Source of the DNA: Pseudonocardia halophobica
GTDB lineage: Bacteria > Actinomycetota > Actinomycetes > Mycobacteriales > Pseudonocardiaceae
NCBI RefSeq assembly: GCF_027922425.1
Contig: NZ_BSFQ01000027.1
Location: forward strand, 1 to 64,000
Length of the DNA stretch: 64,000 nucleotides
Direction of reading: 5' to 3'
Both the position numbers and the translations under genes were made by a program. Under the pieces are notes generated by a model. It saw only the letters and a program-made list of their open reading frames with translations. It did no database searches and had not been told where the DNA came from. This document shows, one piece after another, positions 55,324 to 64,000 of the stretch. The stretch's first letter is position 1. Every line of letters starts with the position of its first letter.

Positions 55324-56261
55324 TGCAGCCCTACGCGGCAGGGAGCGTCGCCCTGGGACTGCACCCTCCAAACGCGGGCGCGCACGACCAGGTCGAGGCC
55401 GTGCTTCGACAAGCGGTGGCCGCGGAGTCGGCTGGCTTCGCCGGCGCCACGCTCAGCGAGCACCACGCGGGCTTCCCCGGCTACCTTCCTGCCCCGCTAC
55501 TGGTCAGCAGCTGGATTCTCGCCGAAACCACCCGTCTGTGGTCCGGCCCGACCCCGACGTTGATCACGGTGCGCAACCCCGCGCTGCTCGCAGAGGAGAT
55601 CGCCTGGACCGCGGCCCGCTATCCAGGCAGGCTCGGTGTGGCCGTTGCGGCGGGCTACACGCCGGCCGACTTCACCACGCTCGGGCTGAGCCAGGAGGGC
55701 CTTGCGCAGCGTTTCGCGGACGGAGTCGCCACACTGCGGCGGACGCTCGCGGGCGAGGGTCCGCTCGCCGCCGATCCCGCGATCGCCGCGCTCGCCACCG
55801 GCTCCATACCGCTGCTGCACGCCGCCCACAGCGCCTCCGCCGCAGCGAAGGCGGCGGAGCACGGCACCGGCATCCTGCTCATCGGCTCGGACGACGCCAG
55901 CCGTGCCGGACGCCTCACCGCGGCCTACGCCGCGGCGGGCGGGTTCGGCCCACGGGTCTGGATCCGGCGGGTCCACCTCGGAGACGTCCCGCAACGCGTG
56001 CTCGACGAGCTGGAGCGGGCATTCGTCGGCCACGATCGGTCCCGAGGCGGTGCGCTGAACGACGTGATTACCGGCGGGCCCGCGGAGATCGTCGATCGGC
56101 TGCTCGCCGAGACCCGGGCCCTGGGCCCCAACACGGCCCTCAACCTGAGAGTGCAGCTCCCAGGCCTTGGCCAGGGCGCCGTACTCGAGCAGATCGCCGC
56201 GCTCGGCGCAGACGTGCTTCCTGCGCTCGCTCACGAATGGAGTTCCCGTGCCGCACTCTGA
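55323..56261 (+). CDS. LLM-class flavin-dependent oxidoreductase (second)
   Basis: A 312-residue luciferase-like protein. Landmarks: AVAAESAGFAGATLSEHHAG, EEIAWTAARYPGRLGVAVAA, GYTPADFTTLGLSQEG, and a C-terminal GALNDVITGGPAEIVDRLLA. It is shorter and distantly related to the LLM at 44204, so the pathway may use two different oxygenation steps. ATG 55323 overlaps the HyuB stop codon. No clear F420 versus FMN indicator is visible. Confidence 0.8.
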   Translation: MQPYAAGSVALGLHPPNAGAHDQVEAVLRQAVAAESAGFAGATLSEHHAGFPGYLPAPLLVSSWILAETTRLWSGPTPTLITVRNPALLAEEIAWTAARYPGRLGVAVAAGYTPADFTTLGLSQEGLAQRFADGVATLRRTLAGEGPLAADPAIAALATGSIPLLHAAHSASAAAKAAEHGTGILLIGSDDASRAGRLTAAYAAAGGFGPRVWIRRVHLGDVPQRVLDELERAFVGHDRSRGGALNDVITGGPAEIVDRLLAETRALGPNTALNLRVQLPGLGQGAVLEQIAALGADVLPALAHEWSSRAAL

Positions 56262-57024
56262 CCGACCGGTTGCCCTGGTCACCGGTGGTTCCTCCGGGAT
56301 CGGAGAGGCCACCTGCCGACTGCTCGCCGCCCAAGGCCACCGCGTGGTCGTCGGGGGGACGGACCCGCACCGGACCAAGACCGTCGCCGACTCGGTCGAC
56401 GGCGTCGCCCACACCGCTGACGTGAGCGACTCCGGCCAGGTCAACGCCATGGTGGAGGCCGTGCTGCGCGATTTCGGCCGCCTCGACGTCGTCGTCACCG
56501 CTGCCGGGACCGACGACCCCGAGACGAAGGCCGTCCTCGCCGAGCAAATGCGCGCCGGGGGCCCGATCCTACGCACCCCCGACCTCACCGACACGGCCTG
56601 GCGCCGGCTCATGGCGGTCAACCTCGACGGCACGTTCTTCGTCGTCCGGGCCGCGGTGCGAGCGATGCTGCCCGCGGGCCGGGGGGCAATTGTCACGGTC
56701 GCCTCCGGGGCGGCATACGAGACAATTCCCGGCTACCCGAACTATGCCGTGTCCAAAGCCGGCGTCGTCGCGCTGACCCACAGCGTAGGCAAGGAGATGA
56801 TCGGGCACGGCATCCGCGTCAACGGCGTGGCCCCGGGCCTGGTCAAGACGCCGATGCTTACTCGGTCGCCGTCCGGGCTCAAGGGGCGGCCCGGCGGACA
56901 CCCGCACCGCACCCACGCCGAGCCGGAGGACATCGCCGCTGTGATCGGGTTCCTCACGTCCGACGCCGCTGTAAACATCGCGGGCGAGATCATCATCGCA
57001 AACGGTGGGCGGGCGACGGCTTGA
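56248..57024 (+). CDS. SDR family oxidoreductase (paralogue of 38419)
   Basis: A 258-residue classical SDR with VTGGSSGIGEATCRLLAAQG, catalytic Ser in VASGAAYE and YxxxK in YPNYAVSKAG. It shares the insert GTDDPETKAVLAEQMRAGGP and ILRTP with the SDR at 38419 and is alike over its whole length. GTG 56248 overlaps the preceding LLM gene by 14 bases; GGAG lies a few bases upstream. Its stop overlaps the TTG start of the following SDR. Confidence 0.88.
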   Translation: MPHSDRPVALVTGGSSGIGEATCRLLAAQGHRVVVGGTDPHRTKTVADSVDGVAHTADVSDSGQVNAMVEAVLRDFGRLDVVVTAAGTDDPETKAVLAEQMRAGGPILRTPDLTDTAWRRLMAVNLDGTFFVVRAAVRAMLPAGRGAIVTVASGAAYETIPGYPNYAVSKAGVVALTHSVGKEMIGHGIRVNGVAPGLVKTPMLTRSPSGLKGRPGGHPHRTHAEPEDIAAVIGFLTSDAAVNIAGEIIIANGGRATA

Positions 57025-57757
57025 GCACCCTGACCTTTGATTTCACCGGCCGCACGGTCGTCGTCACGGGAGCAGCCCGCGGCGTCGGAAGGGCGATCGC
57101 CGACCTGTTCCACACCTCGGGTGCGACGGTTGTCTGTGTGGACGCCGACGCCGCCGCCCTCGCCGCCACCGCAGAGGAGATCGGCGCCGTCGCCGTCGCA
57201 GCGGACGTCTCGGACACCGCGGCGATTGAGGCGCTGTTCGAGCAGGTCGTCGCCGACACCGGCCGGGTCGACGTCGTCGTAAACAACGCCGGGATACTGC
57301 GCGACGGGATGCTCTGGAAACTCAGCGACGCCGAATGGGACGCCGTCCTGGCGGTCCACGCGGCGGAACCTTCCGGACGACCCGAGCCGCCGTGCCGCAC
57401 CTGCGCCGCCAGGGCGGCGGCCGGATCGTCAACGTCACCTCCTACAGCGGGCTGCACGGCAACGTCGGCCAGGCCAATTACGCCACCGCCAAGGCCGGAA
57501 TCATCGGGTTCACCCGGACCGCGGCCAAGGAGCTCGGCCGCTTCGGTATCACCGTCAACGCCATCTCACCCAACGCGGACACCCGCATGATCGCATCGAT
57601 TTCCCCGGAGCGGCGCCGCGAAATCGAGGCGACCATTCCGCTCGGCCGCTTCGGCGACCCCGCCGAGATGGCTGCTGCGGTTGCCTTCCTGGCTTCTGAT
57701 GGCGGCGCCTACATTACTGGTGCTGTGCTGCCCATCGACGGCGGCCTCTCCATCTGA
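57021..57757 (+). pseudogene. SDR (FabG-like) with single-base frameshift
   Basis: TTG start at 57021, with FTGRTVVVTGAARGVGRAIA, NNAGILRDGMLWKLSDAEWD and AVLAVHA in frame. At about 57363 one G is missing (GCGG-CGGAACC where GGC GGA ACC is expected), and the remainder reads in the next frame: GGTFRTTRAAVPHLRRQGGG, then RIVNVTSYSGLHGNVGQANY (active-site Ser and Tyr) and GAVLPIDGGLSI. Both halves are otherwise well conserved. A recent loss-of-function mutation or an assembly error. Confidence 0.8.
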
Positions 57758-57776
57758 TCCCTTAAGGAGGACAATG

Positions 57777-58898
<1,122 letters not shown>

Positions 58899-60001
58899 GG
58901 GGCAGTGGTGGCTCAGTTGGCAGCGACCCAACGGTCCGATGTAATCGGCGAGATGGGGTTCGCAGGGGCATCACCGGATTGAGCAGCCGCGACATGAAAC
59001 GTCGCCGTGGGCGGCGAAGCGGGCGAGGCCTTCTGCTCGCAAAGTCAGTGAGCTTTGTGACGGTCTCGCCATAAGCAGAGGGCCGAACCCGAGCTCACAA
59101 AACAATGTCGAGCTCCAAGGTTCCGCCGCCCAAGCCCGGGAGGCGGAGCTACGTGCTTGCTTAGACGGTGCTTTCCGGCGATGCGTGCATGATCTGTTCT
59201 TGCGTGAGGACTTCTAAGGTCGTAATAGCTGCACGGGGTCGGGCACACGGGCGACCCTAGCGGGTATTACCCGGGATTCCGTTTGTTATGCCAGGTAATG
59301 ACTGACGCTTGCGAATGGTGAATAGCGAGGTTGAGTTACTGCCGCGCAATGGCAGAAGAGCGATATAGATGAACTCGGCATTCCCTTGCGGATGGCGTAG
59401 ACTCATTCGGTTGCCGTCCGGCTGGCTCGCGGTACGGCGGCAGGATCAGTGCTTCGTTCGCAAGCGCCGGTACGGTCCACGCATCAGGGGCGGACCACCT
59501 GCGCCCGCCTTACCACGGCAACAAGCCGATAATCCAGATTAGGACAATCCGGCAGCTAGGCGGCCGGATCCTGGCGCCCTGGCGCATGGACCGGTACCGG
59601 TGCTTGCGGACGAAGCCCTGATCCCGCCACCGCACCGCGAGCCAGAATCGCAGAGCAGGCACGGGAAGTCGCCCACGTACTGAGCCAGCGAAGTAGAAGC
59701 CGGGTTCTTGCGCGCCCAGCCTCGTCAAACTCATAACGCGTCCGCGGCCGGTACCCCACGAACTTTTCGCAAGGCCATGACCTGCGGCTTCTCGGCAGGA
59801 TCAATGCGCGCTGCAGGGGCCGAGCAGGCCTCGGTACCCAGATCGGACGCCTCCAGGGAGCTCGGGCCGGGCCCTGCGGGTTCGTCGGCTCCTGCAAGCC
59901 CAGCTGACGAATTCTGCGGTTTCTGCGGTTTCCGCGGCGGGAAGACACGTGCTCGGGCTGGCGACGACCGACTTGGTGGCTTGCCCAGAGTTGCGTCCCG
60001 T
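58899..60001. other. Gene-poor stretch between thiolase and IS256 element
   Basis: About 1.1 kb without a convincing intact gene. GC content looks lower than in the neighbouring genes, and open frames are short. The only clear structure is the inverted duplication at 59422-59645. There are no recognisable tRNA or rRNA pieces. It probably represents debris from earlier insertions at the right side of the catabolic cluster. Confidence 0.5.
59422..59645. repeat. Inverted duplication of a coding fragment
   Basis: Left arm 59422-59484 and right arm 59581-59645 are imperfect inverted repeats of about 63-65 bases with a 96-base loop. Both encode the same peptide pattern when read from the outside inward: the left arm (plus strand) gives WLAVRRQDQCFVRKRRY, the right arm (minus strand) WLAVRWRDQGFVRKHRY. 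These are two head-to-head copies of a fragment of one gene. I do not recognise the protein. Confidence 0.6.
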
Positions 60002-61384
60002 GGCGTGGTGTAGGTCCAGGCCCTGACGGCGTGGGTGAGCGCGTGTAGGGGGCCATCGTGCGACGGTCAGCGAGACCGGCTCAAAGGTGCTCGCGAAAGG
60101 ACACGACGCACGATGACCCTGGACCAGTCTGCCCTGCTCGAGGTGCTGGAGACACTCAAGGCTGCACATGTCGAAGACCGAGTGCGCTCCGCAGCGGAGA
60201 CGATCTATCAGGCGCTGATCGAGGCCGAGCTCAGCTCGGTGATCGGTGCTGGCCCGCATGAGCGCACTGAGTCCCGCACTGCGCAGCGCAAACGGCCACC
60301 GCCCGCGCACCCTGACCACAACGGTCGGGGACCTGGAGCTGCGCATCCCAAAGCTGCGCACCGGCTCGTTCTTCCCGTCGCTGCTCGAGCGGCGCCGCCG
60401 CATCGACCAAGCCCTGTTCGCGGTGGTCATGGAGGCCTACCTGCACGGGGTCTCCACCCGCAAGGTCGACGACCTGGTCCGCGCCCTCGGCGCGGACACC
60501 GGGATCTCCAAATCCGAGGTGTCGCGGATCTGCGCCGACCTCGACGACGAAGTCGACGCGTTCCGCGACCGGCCGTTGGCCGACCAGGCGTTCCCGTATG
60601 TGTTCCTGGACGCGACCTACTGCAAGGCCCGGGTCAACCGCTGGGTGGTCTCCCAGGCGGTGGTGGTCGGCACCGGGGTGGCCGCCGACGGGCGCCGCGA
60701 GGTGCTCGGGTTCGCCGTGGGCGACTCCGAGGACGGGGCGTTCTGGACGCAGTTCCTGCGCTCGCTCAAGGCCCGTGGGCTCGGTGGGGTGCAGCTGGTC
60801 ATCGCCGATGCCCACCTCGGGCTGCGCCACGCCGTGCAGGCGGTGTTCGCTGGGGCCTCGGTGCAGCGGTGTCGGGTGCATTTCCTGCGCAACGTGCTGG
60901 CCCGGGTGCCGAAAGGGTCGGCGGAGATGGTCGCCGCGGCGGTGCGCACGATCTTCGCCCAGCCCGACGCCGAGCACGTCCACGAGCACTTCGAGGTCGT
61001 GGCCACCATGCTCGGCGCTCAGTTCCCGGTCGTGGAGGCGATGCTGCGCGAGGCCGAGCCGGAGCTGCTGGCCTTCGCCGCGTTCCCGGTCAGCCATTGG
61101 AAAAAGATCTGGTCCACGAATCCGCTGGAACGGCTGAACAAGGAGATCAAACGCCGCACCGACGTGGTCGGGGTGTTCCCCAACCCGGCGGCGCTGCTGC
61201 GCCTGGCCGGCGCGGTGCTCGTCGAGGCGCACGACGAGTGGCAGGTCGCGGATCGCCGCTACCTCTCCGAAGGCTCCATGGCCGCTCTCCGCGCCAAGGC
61301 TGAAGACGAACCAGTAGCGCCCGGCGAGCTCGTCGCGGCATCATCAGCGACAAGCTGACCGCCGCGCACGATCTACACCACCCC
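60002..61384 (+). mobile_element. IS256-family insertion sequence
   Basis: A 1.38-kb element with 15-base terminal inverted repeats matching at 13 positions: GGCGTGGTGTAGGTC (60002-60016) against the complement of GATCTACACCACCCC (61370-61384), which reads GGGGTGGTGTAGATC. It holds one transposase gene that is frameshifted. No target-site duplication is apparent next to these ends (CGTCCCGT and ATGGGGCG). Confidence 0.7.
60113..61358 (+). pseudogene. IS256-family (Mutator-type) transposase, frameshifted
   Basis: N-terminus MTLDQSALLEVLETLKAAHV and IGAGPHERTESRTAQR in one frame; one extra A at about 60289 (CGCAAACGG for CGCAACGG) shifts the rest to the next frame: NGHRPRTLTTTVGDLELRIP, the catalytic Asp in YVFLDATYCKARV, Asp in VIADAHLGLRHAVQAVF and Glu in NPLERLNKEIKRRTDVV. 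The DDE catalytic set is intact, and a shortened protein from ATG 60246 lacks about 50 N-terminal residues. About 414 residues if restored. Confidence 0.85.
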
Positions 61385-61647
61385 ATGGGGCGTCATCCTT
61401 GCCCAGACCGGCAAGCAGCCCCCCGGCATACTCGCCGGCCCGCCGCCGCGGCTCTGACCTGGCTGGCTGGCTCGACATGAGCCCTACCAGCGCGTCCAAC
61501 TCTACGACCCACTCGTCGACTGAACCGCGCCGGCGTGTCCGGAATGTCGGGGAGGCCGAAGGATTCCTGTGGCTAGGCAGAAGTCGGCCAGCAGGCCGGG
61601 GACCGGTCGGCCGAGCAAGGTGACCTTGGTGCCGGGTGCGTCCGGCG

Positions 61648-61752
61648 ACCGACGAGCGCGACCCCGTCGGCCGTCGCGGCCTCCACCAGCTGTTGAGCGA
61701 ACTGCTGGTGATCAATCCGAGCCCACAGCCTGGGCTCGATCGTGTCGGTCAT
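61648..61752 (-). pseudogene. IS256-family transposase, N-terminal remnant
   Basis: Reads MTDTIEPRLWARIDHQQFAQ then QLVEAATADGVALVG from ATG 61752, the typical N-terminus of actinobacterial IS256 transposases, with RBS GGAAGG upstream. After about 35 residues the family sequence ends. It lies opposite in orientation to the complete IS256 copy 260 bases away and is a different member. Confidence 0.55.
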
Positions 61753-62072
61753 CGCTGGTCCTTCCCAGCGGCCACGCCCGGAGCTCGAGACCACTGACGC
61801 CGGACTCGAAGGCCCGACCCTGTGAGCAGCACGCCGGGCGGCCCACGCCCCTCGTCGCCGCGCCACGGTTCACCGTCGCCGACACTTGGTTGCTCACCAT
61901 GCTGCTCATCGCCTCGCGGTGCTCAGCCTCGTCCCGAGCCTCACGCTGCCCGGAGAGCGGGCCGGACCTGGACCTCAGCTGGCGATCATGGGCGGCCGAG
62001 CGGAACGCCGCTGTTACCTGGGCGGCCGTCTGCGATACTCGGCAGCAACCTCTCGCAACGTCATCCTCATCT

Positions 62073-62089
62073 CTGTGCACCGTGCACAG
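62073..62089. promoter_or_regulatory. Perfect palindrome upstream of the permease
   Basis: CTGTGCAC C GTGCACAG: two perfect 8-base arms around a single C, 93 bases before the permease start. A symmetric site of this quality in a promoter region is a likely operator. The PucR-type regulator encoded just downstream of the permease is the natural candidate to bind it. Confidence 0.5.
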
Positions 62090-62182
62090 CGTCTGCCCGG
62101 CAAGTATCGCTCTCAGGGCCAGTGACCCGGCCGTTCGCCGCTGCTTCACTGACTCAACCCCCACATGAGAGACGGTGATCAC

Positions 62183-63661
62183 ATGACGGCGACGCCAGTC
62201 GTGCCCTCGGCGGACCCCGCGCGGTCCGCCGCCCCGGACGGTCTGAGCCGCGACAGCATCGGGGTCGCGGGAATCGTCTTCTTCATCATCGCGGCGGCCG
62301 CCCCGCTCACCGTGGTCATCGCGCTGTTCCCGGTGATCATGGGTTCCGGCAACGGGGTCGGGACGGCCGGAGCGTTCCTCCTGGTCGCCGCGGTGCTGCT
62401 GGTCTTCGCGGTCGGCTACGTCGCGATGAGCAGGCACGTGCGCAACGCCGGAGCGTTCTACTCCTACGTCAGCCTCGGTCTCGGCCGTCCCCTCGGTCTC
62501 GGCGCGGCCGGGCTGGCGATCTTCGGCTACAACGCGATCCAGCTGGGGCTCTACGGCGGCATCGGCTACTACGCTCACGAGCTCGTCACCGGCTGGATCG
62601 GAGTGGACCTGCCGTGGTGGCTCTACTCGCTGGTCGCCCTCGCGGCCTGCCTCGCGCTGGGCGCCAATCACATCCACTCGGGCGCTCGGGTGTTGGGCGT
62701 CCTGCTGTTCCTGGAGACGGTCGTGATCGTCGTGCTGGACGTGGCAATCCTGGTGAACTCGCCGACGCCGGCGTCCCAGTGGTCGTTCGACCCGATCTCG
62801 CCGACCACGGTGTTCGCCGGGGCGATCGGGGTGGCCCTGATGTTCGCGCACGCGTCGTTCATCGGCTTCGAGGGCAGCGCGATCTACAGCGAGGAGGCCC
62901 GCGACCCGCGCCGTACGGTGCCCCGCGCCACATACATCGCCGTGGTGTTCATGGGCGTGTTCTACGCGATCACTGCCTTCCTGATCGTGAACTCGTTGGG
63001 TGTGGGCAACGCGGTGGGAGTGGCTCAGGACTCCGGCGGTGACCTCGTGTTCGTGGTCAGCGACTCGGTGCTGGGCGGCTGGATGACCGGCGCTTTCCGC
63101 GTCCTGATCATCACGAGCATGTTCGCCGCGATCGTTACCTTCCACAACAACGTAGCGCGGTACCTGTTCTCGCTGGGCCGGCAGGGTGCGCTGCCCGCGG
63201 CGCTCGGCCGAACGCACGCTCGCAAGCAGTCCCCGGTCACGGCCTGCGTGGTGCAGACGGTCATGGTCGGGCTGGTCATCGTGGTCTTCGCGATCGCCGG
63301 GCTCGACCCCTACGCTGCCCTGTTCACCTGGATGACCGGTATCGGCGCCGTCGGGATCATCCTGCTGCAGTTCGTGGCGAGCATCGCGGTCTTCGTGTGG
63401 TTCCGCCGCACGAACCACGACAAGCGGGTGTGGAACACCGTGATCGCCCCGCTGCTTGGCATCGCGGGCCTCGCTCCGTTTCTGTGGTTCGCCCTCACCG
63501 AAATTGATGTCCTGCTGGGCACCGGCGGCTGGCTGGCCGCCCTGCTCGTTGGGCTCGTCTTCCTCTCCCTGTTGGGCGCGACGGTGTGGGGGCTGTGGCT
63601 CAAGCGGGCCCGGCCCGCCGTCTACGACGGGCTGCTCACCGGGGTGGGCGACCGGGCGTGA
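62183..63661 (+). CDS. APC family amino acid/amine permease
   Basis: A 492-residue permease with about 12 hydrophobic segments. The family start SIGVAGIVFFIIAAAAPLTV, the loop AGAFYSYVSLGLGRPLGLGA and the segment IGFEGSAIYSEEARDPRRTV (consensus amphipathic region of APC transporters) are clear. It imports amino acids or polyamines by proton symport; specificity unknown. ATG 62183 is preferred to 62165 for its spacing from GAGACGG. A PucR-type regulator converges from the other strand. Confidence 0.88.
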   Translation: MTATPVVPSADPARSAAPDGLSRDSIGVAGIVFFIIAAAAPLTVVIALFPVIMGSGNGVGTAGAFLLVAAVLLVFAVGYVAMSRHVRNAGAFYSYVSLGLGRPLGLGAAGLAIFGYNAIQLGLYGGIGYYAHELVTGWIGVDLPWWLYSLVALAACLALGANHIHSGARVLGVLLFLETVVIVVLDVAILVNSPTPASQWSFDPISPTTVFAGAIGVALMFAHASFIGFEGSAIYSEEARDPRRTVPRATYIAVVFMGVFYAITAFLIVNSLGVGNAVGVAQDSGGDLVFVVSDSVLGGWMTGAFRVLIITSMFAAIVTFHNNVARYLFSLGRQGALPAALGRTHARKQSPVTACVVQTVMVGLVIVVFAIAGLDPYAALFTWMTGIGAVGIILLQFVASIAVFVWFRRTNHDKRVWNTVIAPLLGIAGLAPFLWFALTEIDVLLGTGGWLAALLVGLVFLSLLGATVWGLWLKRARPAVYDGLLTGVGDRA

Positions 63662-63678
63662 GGCGGCCGGGCGGACGG

Positions 63679-64000
63679 TCAACGGTCGGGCTGCGCCTCG
63701 GCCGCCGTCCGCCCCGGACGGGAGCGCAGCCACTCCAGGGCCATCGTCAGGCGGGCCGTGTGTTGCGGGACCGACAGGTCGAGACCGGTGGCGGTCTCGA
63801 CGGTCTGCAGCCGGTTCCGGATGGTGTTGCGGTGCCGGTAGGTTCGCTCGGCGACCTCGGCGATCGAGCCGAATTCGAGAAAGCTGCGCAGCGTCCCCAG
63901 CAGACCCTCCGAGTCCCGCAGCGCCAGCAACGGGGCGAGCACCTCACGGGCCATGGGTCCGGTCAGCTCGTCCTGCCCGGACATGATGGCGCCGATCCAG
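63679..64000 (-). CDS. PucR-type transcriptional regulator, C-terminal part
   Basis: The last 107 codons of a regulator whose start lies beyond the window edge; the frame is open to base 64000 (WIGAIMSGQDELTGPM). The C-terminal PucR helix-turn-helix is visible: SIAEVAERTYRHRNTIRNRL, then QTVETATGLDLS. PucR proteins sense small molecules and usually regulate nearby transport and catabolic genes, so the adjoining permease is a likely target. Confidence 0.85.
   Translation of the reverse strand, partial: WIGAIMSGQDELTGPMAREVLAPLLALRDSEGLLGTLRSFLEFGSIAEVAERTYRHRNTIRNRLQTVETATGLDLSVPQHTARLTMALEWLRSRPGRTAAEAQPDR

Larger units (their letters stand above)
61385..62182. other. Intergenic region with IS256 remnant and operator-like palindrome
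   Basis: About 800 bases between the IS256 element and the permease. It contains the start of a second IS256 transposase on the minus strand (61648-61752) and a 17-base palindrome at 62073-62089. The rest shows no supported gene; frames here are short and low-complexity. Confidence 0.5.

Noticed and set aside
59556..60056. 166-codon minus-strand frame next to the IS
   Set aside because: It is Arg/Pro-rich without motifs and overlaps the inverted duplication in a different frame, so it is more likely a chance frame.
59994..61392. Target-site duplication around the IS256 element
   Set aside because: The eight bases on each side (CGTCCCGT and ATGGGGCG) do not match.

Overview
The window is very GC-rich actinobacterial chromosome, rich in GTG and TTG starts. 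The order lysM-nrdR-nrdJ, then fasR-fabD-fabH-acpP-fabF, aceE, a DUF3052 gene and ahpE matches known actinomycete neighbourhoods. Gene content and style suggest a Pseudonocardia-like member of the Pseudonocardiaceae; that placement is inference from gene order and protein resemblance, with no database search.

Core region (1-26543). It starts with a LysM membrane protein, an unknown membrane protein, and the B12-dependent ribonucleotide reductase pair nrdR-nrdJ behind two NrdR-like boxes. A terminator and a 41-bp tandem palindrome array follow nrdJ. Next come an alpha/beta hydrolase, a NUDIX hydrolase, a decayed dynamin-like GTPase gene cut off at a fold-back repeat, two transglutaminase-fold proteins, a pirin, an Rv0500A-like small HTH protein, an MBL-fold hydrolase behind a palindromic operator and leaderless promoter, a secreted beta-helix protein, DUF3145, a small exported protein and a VOC protein. 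The type II fatty acid synthesis operon (fabD-fabH-acpP-fabF) and its PucR-type regulator fasR lie on the minus strand, followed by a second pirin, a cold-shock protein, aceE, DUF3052, a second VOC protein and ahpE. Acetyl-CoA supply, fatty acid initiation and elongation, and their regulator thus sit together.

Accessory region (26544-about 61384). A tRNA-Val(TAC) gene is followed directly by a tyrosine integrase fused to a GntR-type winged helix and carrying an N-terminal frameshift. Then come two small orphan ORFs and about 3 kb of broken genes: pntB, an F420-type luciferase-like oxidoreductase in two pieces, ribA and a VOC gene. From 31711 to 58898 lies a catabolic cluster of about 27 kb, nearly all on the plus strand and largely translationally coupled. 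It encodes a flavin reductase, a Crp/Fnr regulator, three alpha/beta hydrolases, a family III CoA-transferase, a crotonase, several SDRs, an old-yellow-enzyme/FAD fusion, a cyclase-family hydrolase, an antisense MmgE/PrpD gene, two luciferase-like flavin oxidoreductases, an MHS-type transporter, an epimerase, a quinone oxidoreductase, an acyl-CoA ligase, a HyuA/HyuB (ATP-dependent hydantoinase/carboxylase) pair and a thiolase. The set fits uptake, flavin-dependent oxygenation, ring opening, CoA activation and beta-oxidation-like breakdown of a cyclic compound; the substrate cannot be read from sequence. Several members have lost key residues or reading frame: a GxQxG hydrolase, a crotonase without its glutamates, frameshifted SDRs, and a thiolase with a scrambled segment and His-to-Tyr change.

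Right end (58899-64000). A gene-poor stretch carries an inverted duplication of a coding fragment, then an IS256-family element with a frameshifted transposase, a second IS256 N-terminal remnant, an APC-type permease preceded by a perfect palindrome, and the C-terminus of a PucR-type regulator running off the window.
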